From Candidatus Methanophagales archaeon (GTDB taxonomy: Archaea; Halobacteriota; Syntropharchaeia; Alkanophagales; Methanospirareceae): a stretch of 5,414 nucleotides of DNA. Positions within the stretch are counted from its first letter, which is position 1; each line of letters begins with the position of its first letter. The notes below the pieces were generated by a model. It searched no databases. It was not told where the DNA came from and worked only from the letters and a program-made list of their open reading frames with translations. Of the stretch, positions 1 through 5,149 are shown piece after piece. The stretch spans positions 1 to 5,414 of the forward strand of contig JAGGRS010000116.1 of the NCBI GenBank assembly GCA_021159475.1, read 5' to 3'. The translations under genes were made by a program, and so were the position numbers.

Positions 1-6
1 TGGAAT

Positions 7-591
7 CTACGCAGCAAATATCGCCCCGATAATGATTGCGGGTATGATTATCGCTAAAATCAATGCGAGAATTGCCCTTCCTGTTGATAGCTCCTGGAGC
101 TGTCTTATGCCAATGATTCCGACGATAAGAGTCCATATTGCCAAGACGAACCATCCCAGAATCGCAATTGGAAGCCACCCAGAGATGAGTATCACAAACG
201 GAATCCATCCCATGAGATACATCGGCGTCGATGCATACATCAATGCCTTTATTGTCCGTTCTACTCCTTTTCTGCCACCTACCACATATACCCAGATGTG
301 TGTCCAGAGACCGCCAATGAGAACACCGCTTATCCCAAGAATCAATCCCAAAATAAATGAGGCTACACTGAGAAGAGGACTCATGGCAACTACTATCGGG
401 GCCCATGGACCTGCTTTCCATCCAATCATCGAATATGCCACACTTATGACACTGGTAAGCGCCGTATAAATTATCAGAATAACCACGAAATACTTGAAAG
501 CGTCGCCGATCGTATCGTCCTTAGAGTTGTCAAATGTTTCCGAAGGATTGAACAGGAACCCCTTTATTCTTTCCTCTATACTCAATACCAT
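7..591 (-). CDS. Yip1-domain integral membrane protein
   Basis: A 194-residue, very hydrophobic protein with about five predicted membrane segments (roughly residues 33-54, 72-95, 118-135, 139-162 and 172-193) after a short charged N-terminus containing FNPSETF. The loop IRQLQELSTGRA (162-173) before the last membrane helix resembles the G-L-x-x-L-x-x-x-S-x-x-K/R-A signature of Yip1 family proteins, and length and topology fit that family. Archaeal and bacterial Yip1 proteins have no well-defined role; the eukaryotic relatives bind Rab GTPases in membrane traffic. The ATG start at 591 is supported by an SD 5 bases upstream. The gene follows the winged-helix gene by 23 bp on the same strand, so the two are probably co-transcribed. 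Family call is fairly secure from pattern; the function is unknown. Confidence 0.8.
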   Translation of the reverse strand: MVLSIEERIKGFLFNPSETFDNSKDDTIGDAFKYFVVILIIYTALTSVISVAYSMIGWKAGPWAPIVVAMSPLLSVASFILGLILGISGVLIGGLWTHIWVYVVGGRKGVERTIKALMYASTPMYLMGWIPFVILISGWLPIAILGWFVLAIWTLIVGIIGIRQLQELSTGRAILALILAIIIPAIIIGAIFAA

Positions 592-596
592 TTTAC

Positions 597-602
597 ATCA
601 CC
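597..602 (-). promoter_or_regulatory. Shine-Dalgarno site of the Yip1 gene
   Basis: On the minus strand the sequence GGTGAT lies 5 bases before the ATG at 591 and matches the archaeal anti-SD complement GGAGGTGAT. It supports this start and translation from an internal site of a two-gene transcript. Confidence 0.6.
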
Positions 603-604
603 GG

Positions 605-611
605 AAAAAAA
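605..611 (-). terminator. Oligo-T run between the two left-hand genes
   Basis: Seven consecutive T on the minus strand, just after the TAA of the winged-helix gene (615-617) and before the SD of the Yip1 gene. Archaeal RNA polymerase can terminate at such runs without a hairpin, so it could lower downstream expression. It may equally be incidental in a 23-bp gap. Confidence 0.25.
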
Positions 612-614
612 GAA

Positions 615-1244
615 TTACCTCACCAGTTCCTCAATCTCACCCAGAAATTTATCCGCTCGCGTGCTCAGCTCCATCGCCTGCTCACCCATCTTCAGAAGCG
701 TGTTCACAGCGCCCGCAACGAGGAATCGCAGGATACTATAATTCTCAGTCCACGATAATATCCTCTTGAGTTCGCTCTTCCCTATCTCATGATACCACTC
801 ACCATGCCGCCAGATCAGTATCACACCAAGGATACTCACCGCCTCCTCCACCTTCAAATCCTCCAATTTCGATAATTTGAACGGCAGTTCACCCACAATG
901 AACTCAAACGGGTTCTTGACCGCGGGCAAATCCTCTAAGGATACCCGGACATGCTTCATAATCATGGGCAGCGCCCTGAACAGCTCCGGAGTGCGCACGA
1001 GTCCACCGAAGTAAGCGATGAGTGTGCCTTTAGGCGTAACCACGTATATCTCCGCACCGCGCTTACCCACACCCACCTTCTGGATTACATGTGAAGCCAC
1101 CATACCGGGAATCTTCCTCAATACCGTCGGGTATGGGATGTTTGTGCCCTTAGCAATAGCATACTTGCTTGAGGCTCCATTTAAGATGAGGAACTTTAAA
1201 ATTGTGCCTGTATAATCATGACCATGCCCTGGCATTTTATCCAC
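615..1244 (-). CDS. Winged-helix DNA-binding protein, probable transcription regulator
   Basis: A 209-residue protein. Residues 12-75 look like a winged helix-turn-helix: a first helix (TGTILKFLILNG), a helix-turn-helix with SSKYAIAKGTNI leading to the recognition helix YPTVLRKIPGMVASH, then a basic beta wing (KVGVGKRGAEIYVVTPKG, about 56-72). The layout is that of ArsR/MarR-like archaeal regulators. Residues 95-209 are mostly helical, without a recognised domain, and could serve for dimerisation or sensing; no metal or catalytic motif is visible. The GTG at 1244 is chosen because a TATA box centred about 28 bases upstream would put transcription start on or beside it; an ATG three codons in (1235) is the alternative. 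It precedes a membrane-protein gene, suggesting a regulator/membrane pair. The DNA-binding call is good; the target is unknown. Confidence 0.72.
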   Translation of the reverse strand: MDKMPGHGHDYTGTILKFLILNGASSKYAIAKGTNIPYPTVLRKIPGMVASHVIQKVGVGKRGAEIYVVTPKGTLIAYFGGLVRTPELFRALPMIMKHVRVSLEDLPAVKNPFEFIVGELPFKLSKLEDLKVEEAVSILGVILIWRHGEWYHEIGKSELKRILSWTENYSILRFLVAGAVNTLLKMGEQAMELSTRADKFLGEIEELVR

Positions 1245-1267
1245 GATATGTAATATAAGTGGATATG

Positions 1268-1277
1268 TTTATATAAA
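1268..1277 (-). promoter_or_regulatory. TATA box for the winged-helix/Yip1 unit
   Basis: The palindrome TTTATATAAA is centred about 28 bases before the GTG at 1244, the distance expected between an archaeal TATA box and the start of transcription. It implies a leaderless or nearly leaderless mRNA. A second TATA-like stretch (minus strand ACTTATATTAC, 1251-1261) is less well formed and would suit the ATG at 1235. The site lies in the 61-bp gap after nre. Confidence 0.5.
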
Positions 1278-1305
1278 TGCATAAGAACGAATATGGAATG
1301 CTGAG

Positions 1306-2544
1306 TTAGAAGTCAGTAATTCGTTTCTGCCTTAATATCCTGCTCAGCGGCTCGAAATCCTTAATTCCCAGTCTTATCCTCATCCCTTCTTTTGCATGTA
1401 ATCGCGAATCAATATACCTCAGTGCTTCGCTTTTGGTGTCAAACTTCTCGGGACGGGTTCTAAATGCAGCCCGCACGGTCTCGCGCACCACCCATACGCC
1501 AAGAGGAACGGAATATTCCGGATAGATTTGACGGAATACCACAACGCCCGCCTGCCGTCGCATCCTGTGTAACGCTTCCGCAACTGCTAATCTCGCAGCA
1601 TAGTAGCCGCCGCCCTCATTCGTGGCATATCCACTTCTGCCTTTATAACCCTCGTATTCCTCTATGATCACGGGTCGCGGACTGAACGCATCGCTCCAGA
1701 AAGAGCCGGGGAACCACGCCTCGAAGTTCTCATACTCAAATAAAGACGGCATCAGCAGTATCAGGAAGTGATTGCCCATGTATGACGATTCATAGACGTA
1801 ACAGGCATTAACGGTCGGATATTCCTTGAACTGCGCAGCCAGCTCCTTGAAGATGATATCATCGGTTGCCGTGATGCTCCACCTCGTGGGCACCATCTTT
1901 TGCGCGTCACGCGACCCCAAAGCGCCCGAAGAGAGGATTGTTGAGACTTTATACACATCCATGCCGATATTATACAGTTCCTGAGCGGCTTCTACCGCTT
2001 TGATATCGTCAGAGACGATACGGTCAACTTTCTTCTCTATCTTCGGATTCCCGGTAACTCTCATTGCTTCCACATTCACACTTGCCCCCATCGGCTGCAA
2101 GACATCGGAGAACGAGAGCTTGAATGACGGTCTATTCTTAAACGCGAGTTCGACATCCACAGGCTGCTGAGCCATAGCTATCTCACTCATGTCCGAGACG
2201 AACTTCGACTGCGATTTTATATGCTCACGCCGTTTCGACCGCAATGTAGCACTGCGTAGCTGTATGATTTCAGCCATGTCAAGACCCTGTGCGAGCCACT
2301 CGCCCGGCTTTTCCAGCTTTTCAACGCTGACATCGGATTCTGACTCCAATACCGCCATCGGACCCGCATTTACGCTGGGGTAGCCCATCCGACCGACGAA
2401 TACGGAAGTTGAAGGACCGAAGAAGTCCTTTTTGGCACTGAGCTCCGCAAACAGGGTCTTATGTCTCAATGCAGCGAGCAGTGGGCAGGCACTCCTCCCG
2501 CATAATAAGCGCGAGCCTTTACAGATTATGCATAAGCGCCGCAT
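1306..2544 (-). CDS. nreA: Nre family archaeal DNA repair protein
   Basis: A 412-residue protein that I recognise as Nre, an archaeal family implicated in DNA-damage repair and reported to act with the sliding clamp PCNA. Visible signs: an N-terminal C-x2-C-x6-C-x4-C motif (C5, C8, C15, C20), probably zinc-binding; the family-typical stretch SVFVGRMGYPSVNAGP at about 47-62; and YPEYSVPLGVWVVRE from about 341. The protein ends in QKRITDF, fitting Q-x-x-hydrophobic-x-x-aromatic of a PCNA-interacting (PIP) box, though with only one terminal aromatic. Length fits the family. The ATG at 2544 is used; a GTG directly before it (2547) would add one residue. The gene is divergent from a DUF2117-like gene with 38 bp between starts. 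The family is confident; assignment to the NreA rather than NreB branch is less so. Confidence 0.87.
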   Translation of the reverse strand: MRRLCIICKGSRLLCGRSACPLLAALRHKTLFAELSAKKDFFGPSTSVFVGRMGYPSVNAGPMAVLESESDVSVEKLEKPGEWLAQGLDMAEIIQLRSATLRSKRREHIKSQSKFVSDMSEIAMAQQPVDVELAFKNRPSFKLSFSDVLQPMGASVNVEAMRVTGNPKIEKKVDRIVSDDIKAVEAAQELYNIGMDVYKVSTILSSGALGSRDAQKMVPTRWSITATDDIIFKELAAQFKEYPTVNACYVYESSYMGNHFLILLMPSLFEYENFEAWFPGSFWSDAFSPRPVIIEEYEGYKGRSGYATNEGGGYYAARLAVAEALHRMRRQAGVVVFRQIYPEYSVPLGVWVVRETVRAAFRTRPEKFDTKSEALRYIDSRLHAKEGMRIRLGIKDFEPLSRILRQKRITDF

Positions 2545-2548
2545 CACA

Positions 2549-2560
2549 TTTATTATTATT
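2549..2560 (+). promoter_or_regulatory. Possible TATA element for the DUF2117-like gene
   Basis: The AT-rich stretch TTTATTATTATT is centred about 28 bases before the ATG at 2583. No SD precedes that ATG, so a leaderless transcript is likely. It is not a strong TATA consensus, and it abuts the nre start codon on the opposite strand. Confidence 0.35.
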
Positions 2561-2568
2561 CTCTACAA

Positions 2569-2577
2569 AATATTATA
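2569..2577 (-). promoter_or_regulatory. TATA box for nre
   Basis: On the minus strand TATAATATT is centred 26-29 bases before the nre start codon (2544/2547), with no SD in between, which again suggests leaderless transcription. It lies within 6 bases of the opposing ATG at 2583, so both promoters occupy the same 38 bp. Confidence 0.45.
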
Positions 2578-2582
2578 CAATT

Positions 2583-3749
2583 ATGGCAGGTATAGGGCTA
2601 TTAATACACGGACCGGAGGTAATAGACGAGGGTGAGGCGCGAGAAGCGATAGAGCGGTTGAGAGATGCGGGGATAGAGATTGAGGCGGCTCTCGGCGGTA
2701 TAACCGGTAAAACCGCGGTTATTGACGCTGATATGCAGGATGAGATAGATATAAGCAGGGATATGAAGCCGTCAGAGGTAATAGAAGATTTCATGATGCG
2801 AGGGATAGAATTTGTTATACTGGTGAACCGTGGTAAGACAGAAGAGAGCGGGTTATTACTCGGTGAGGGGATATTGAGGAATTATAAGGATAAGCATAAG
2901 CATGTGCCTTCTTTCATTCAACTGGAATATTACAGCCGGATGCTCATCCCGTGGATGGTGAATCGTGGTGACGAGGAACTATACAGAACTATAAGAGCGG
3001 TCTTTGCCGAGTTTAAGGAGCGAGAGCCGTATAAACCGGCATCAAGATGCAGAAGAGAGCGCAATCGGGAATACAGGGAGATAAGGGGTGTGCATGCGGG
3101 CGAGAAGATAGTAGTGAATGGCGTTGTTATAGGCACGGCTTCTCGTGATGGCAGTATCACTCTGGTAGCGCGTGATGGTAGAATCGTGGATGCCATTGGC
3201 GGGCGATTGATAGAGCATAACCTTGTGAAGTTACCACCGCTGAGTCTGAGCGATGCGATGATAAAGACGGCGCACATAATCAGGCGAACTATGCCGAAAT
3301 ACATTGGTAAGGGGCGCATGCGACGAGAAGGCGGTAGGAGAGTGGCATGTTTATTCTACACCGTAGAGCATTTATTCCCGAAGATAGAGGCACTGAATCC
3401 GTGCGTGGCAGTGACCATAGGGGATGACACGACGAGCATTGCCGCTGATATACTGAAGCGATTCGATGTCCCTCTGATAGGCATCACGGATGGCGATGCT
3501 GACGGACTGATAGCGGGTATAGGCGATGGTGCTCTGGAGCAGTATGCGAAATTCCTGCCACCACATTCTATGGTAATAAGACTGAAGCCAGAGCGTGACG
3601 ATATAATAGCAGAGAGGATAAAAGAAGAGATATTCAACGGGCGCGAGGAGTTAGAACTCGGAAATGAGATTGAACATCAGATAGAGGAGCTGAAGAGGCA
3701 CATACTGGCTATAGCGGGTGACGATGTGATGGGCGTATTGAGCACCTGA
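2583..3749 (+). CDS. DUF2117-like conserved archaeal protein, function unknown
   Basis: A 388-residue soluble protein. The opening IGLLIHGPEVIDEGEAR (4-20), then ALGGITGKTAVIDA (36-49), and ITDGDADGL near residue 301 match what I recall of DUF2117, a family found mainly in methanogens with no known function. The N-terminal third (1-100) looks like an alpha/beta fold; the middle (about 170-215) is beta-rich (EKIVVNGVVIGTASRDGS); the C-terminal part has the acidic stretch GDDTTSIAADIL (280-291) and DGDADG (303-308), possible metal or nucleotide ligands by inference only. It ends in a charged helical tail (335-375). The ATG at 2583 is chosen because the conserved start lies just after it and a longer reading would run into nre. 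It is divergent from nre. The family call rests on memory of the motifs. Confidence 0.75.
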   Translation: MAGIGLLIHGPEVIDEGEAREAIERLRDAGIEIEAALGGITGKTAVIDADMQDEIDISRDMKPSEVIEDFMMRGIEFVILVNRGKTEESGLLLGEGILRNYKDKHKHVPSFIQLEYYSRMLIPWMVNRGDEELYRTIRAVFAEFKEREPYKPASRCRRERNREYREIRGVHAGEKIVVNGVVIGTASRDGSITLVARDGRIVDAIGGRLIEHNLVKLPPLSLSDAMIKTAHIIRRTMPKYIGKGRMRREGGRRVACLFYTVEHLFPKIEALNPCVAVTIGDDTTSIAADILKRFDVPLIGITDGDADGLIAGIGDGALEQYAKFLPPHSMVIRLKPERDDIIAERIKEEIFNGREELELGNEIEHQIEELKRHILAIAGDDVMGVLST

Positions 3750-3801
3750 GGGCTATCCGGTTGTTATTTCCACCCCGAATTAGACCTTCTTCATATTTGA
3801 G

Positions 3802-3821
3802 ATATAACGCAATATAACGCA
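3802..3821 (+). repeat. Tandem 10-bp direct repeat ATATAACGCA
   Basis: Two perfect head-to-tail copies (3802-3811, 3812-3821). A third, imperfect copy TTATAGCGCA (8 of 10) lies at 3862-3871. They sit in the AT-rich gap between the DUF2117-like gene and the F420 dehydrogenase gene. Tandem sites of one helical turn can be regulator-binding sites, but the function here is not shown. Confidence 0.6.
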
Positions 3822-3876
3822 TTTACGAATAGAATTTATCAGATGGCATTGAGAAAATAAGTTATAGCGCAAATAT

Positions 3877-3883
3877 GGAGGTG
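3877..3883 (+). promoter_or_regulatory. Strong Shine-Dalgarno-like GGAGGTG
   Basis: Seven consecutive matches to the archaeal SD consensus, placed 6 bases before an ATG at 3890. It is the best SD in the window, while the larger plus-strand genes here have none. This is the main reason to consider the short ORF behind it real. Confidence 0.4.
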
Positions 3884-3889
3884 TTTCCA

Positions 3890-4000
3890 ATGTCATATAA
3901 TACCGGATTGGTGTGGTCTGCGGAATGTCATATAATACTGAGACCCGTGCTGAAGCTTCTGATGCGCTTTTTGAACCCTCTCGTGGCTTTTGTCATATAA
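3890..4000 (+). CDS. Possible 36-residue hydrophobic peptide
   Basis: ATG to TAA, 36 codons, not recognised as any known protein. It is hydrophobic with three basic residues, starting MSYNTGLVWSAECH and then running IILRPVLKLLMRFLNP before a short hydrophobic end, so it could form one membrane or amphipathic helix. For it: a seven-base SD at ideal spacing. Against it: the GTCATATAAT repeats inside it are read in all three codon phases, so selection there seems to act on DNA, and the last copy supplies the stop codon. It could be a small membrane peptide, a leader peptide for the gene at 4094, or chance. Confidence 0.3.
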   Translation: MSYNTGLVWSAECHIILRPVLKLLMRFLNPLVAFVI

Positions 4001-4015
4001 TATGGATTATATGAC
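3992..4015. repeat. Perfect 10-bp inverted repeat with 4-base spacer
   Basis: GTCATATAAT (3992-4001), spacer ATGG, then ATTATATGAC (4006-4015). As DNA it is a 24-bp palindrome suited to a dimeric regulator; as RNA it is an A/U-rich hairpin that would lie on the stop codon of the possible short ORF. It is 79 bases upstream of the ATG at 4094. No oligo-T follows immediately, so it is not a typical terminator. Confidence 0.7.
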
Positions 4016-4060
4016 TACTAATGATACCACGAACCTCAGTTTTGCAGAAAAATAAAAAAT

Positions 4061-4076
4061 AGAAAAGCTTATATAA
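4061..4076 (+). promoter_or_regulatory. BRE/TATA promoter of the F420 dehydrogenase gene
   Basis: AGAAAAG (BRE-like, purine/A-rich) followed by CTTATATAA (4068-4076). The TATA centre near 4072 predicts transcription start at about 4098. This is slightly inside an ATG at 4094 and 8 bases before a second in-frame ATG at 4106, so the latter could be the true start. No SD precedes either ATG. Confidence 0.6.
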
Positions 4077-4093
4077 TCCTCTTCTCAATCCTA

Positions 4094-5143
4094 ATGATAC
4101 AAAAAATGGCAACAGCAAGTGCGGGGCAATCGGAATGGGAAGTGGCAGTTCCTGAGAAACCGTTAAAGGACAGGCTATATTTTGAGAATTTGAAGGCTAA
4201 GGTCATAGATAGGAACATCTGCAGTCGGTGTCTGACATGTGCGGCTATATGCCCGGGTGGAATAACAGTGGTGGGTAACAAAGTAGATTTCCCGGAGTAT
4301 GAGACCAGATGCCTCGACTGCGGCGCCTGTGTTCGCGTATGCCCGCGATTCGTTTATGAACCCAAGAGTGGTCTGGGCTCATATCTCAAATTCATCGCCG
4401 GGCGCTCAAAGCGATTCACGGGGCAGGATGGCGCAATGGTGAGCGAGCTCATGGTATCGGCGATGGAGATGGGGATGATAGACCGTGCTCTTTTTGTCGG
4501 CAGGGATGAAAATTGGGCAACTGAGATATTTCACGTGAGAGAATCCGAGCAACTCAGTATTCCCACTCTCGGCGGCACGAAATACACATTCGCAGCGGTG
4601 TTACCGGAATTGAAGAGGGCAGTAATGTTCACGAAGCGCGGTGTTGGTGTTGTAGGAACGCCCTGTATCGTCTCAGGTGTCAGGAAATTGCAGCAGGAGT
4701 TCCCCATATTCCGCGATAGAGTGAAACTCCTCGTCGGGTTGTTCTGCACCGAGAACTTCCATTACGGTGATATCACACAATATCTGAAGGATAAGGGCGT
4801 GGACTTCTCAAAACTCATAAAGACAGATATAACAAAAGGGAAGTTCATTGCCACGATGACCGATGGTGAAGTGAAATTCAAGGTGAAGGAACTTGAAGGG
4901 ATTCTCCCAAGTGGTTGTAATGTCTGCACGGATTTCACCGCGGTGGAGAGTGATGCGAGTGTGGGCAGTGTGGGCAGTGCAAAGGGGTTCTCTACGGTTG
5001 TTGTGCGAGCGGAGAATGCGAACAGGGTCATAGACTACATCAGGGAGAAAGGTTATGCCGATTTCGGCGAAGCAGACCCGGCGCAACTGGATTATCTCAT
5101 CAATCATAAGAAGGCGAGGGCGAAGAATATACCTAAAGAGTGA
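4094..5143 (+). CDS. FpoF/FrhB-like coenzyme F420 dehydrogenase beta subunit with two [4Fe-4S] clusters
   Basis: A 349-residue F420 oxidoreductase, the size of FpoF, the subunit that feeds electrons from reduced F420 into the F420H2 dehydrogenase complex. Residues 43-53 (C43, C46, C49, C53) and 73-83 (C73, C76, C79, C83) are two C-x2-C-x2-C-x3-C ferredoxin motifs. From about 105 it is an FrhB-type domain: GQDGAMVSELM (110-120), GVVGTPC (C191), GLFCTENFHY (C218), and SGCNVCTDFTAVESDASVGS (C275, C278). The last four cysteines probably hold a third cluster beside FAD. No membrane segment or signal is seen. It stands alone after a 344-bp gap with its own promoter, as fpoF does in Methanosarcina. 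Paralogues serve other partners (Frh, Fdh, Hdr or ferredoxin), so the exact electron partner is not settled. The start may be ATG 4094 or 4106. Confidence 0.88.
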   Translation: MIQKMATASAGQSEWEVAVPEKPLKDRLYFENLKAKVIDRNICSRCLTCAAICPGGITVVGNKVDFPEYETRCLDCGACVRVCPRFVYEPKSGLGSYLKFIAGRSKRFTGQDGAMVSELMVSAMEMGMIDRALFVGRDENWATEIFHVRESEQLSIPTLGGTKYTFAAVLPELKRAVMFTKRGVGVVGTPCIVSGVRKLQQEFPIFRDRVKLLVGLFCTENFHYGDITQYLKDKGVDFSKLIKTDITKGKFIATMTDGEVKFKVKELEGILPSGCNVCTDFTAVESDASVGSVGSAKGFSTVVVRAENANRVIDYIREKGYADFGEADPAQLDYLINHKKARAKNIPKE

Positions 5144-5149
5144 AGAGAG

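Larger units (their letters stand above)
3889..4015 (+). repeat. Cluster of GTCATATAAT repeats, three direct and one inverted
   Basis: The 15-mer AATGTCATATAATAC occurs exactly at 3889-3903 and 3924-3938. The 12-mer TGTCATATAATA recurs at 3991-4002. The 10-mer core is present inverted at 4006-4015. Start-to-start distances of the direct copies are 35 and 65 bp, and the sequence between copies is unrelated. The unequal spacing and short unit rule out a CRISPR. The cluster may be an operator array for the downstream F420 dehydrogenase gene or a small mobile or dispersed repeat whose outer copies (3892-3901 and 4006-4015) act as terminal inverted repeats. Confidence 0.7.

Noticed and set aside
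32..469. 145-residue plus-strand ORF opposite the Yip1 gene
   Set aside because: It is antisense to a convincing membrane protein; its composition is a mirror of that gene and it shows no domain, SD or promoter.
2469..2582. Longer N-terminus for the DUF2117-like protein
   Set aside because: It would overlap the start of nre, add 38 residues unlike the family, and bypass the conserved IGLLIHGPE start right after ATG 2583.
3928..3996. 22-residue basic ORF on the minus strand between two repeat copies
   Set aside because: It starts in one repeat copy and stops in another, has no SD or promoter, and is antisense to the better supported short ORF.
3889..4015. CRISPR array
   Set aside because: The repeat unit is only 10-15 bp, spacings of 35 and 65 bp are unequal, one copy is inverted, and no cas gene is present.
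3750..4093. tRNA or other structured RNA gene in the gap
   Set aside because: I see no cloverleaf, T-loop GTTC or A-box/B-box pattern; the only clear structure is the 24-bp palindrome.
4958..4978. 9-bp tandem repeat AGTGTGGGC in the dehydrogenase gene
   Set aside because: It encodes SVGSVGS, which matches the glycine/serine stretch normally present at this place in FrhB-type domains, so it needs no special explanation.
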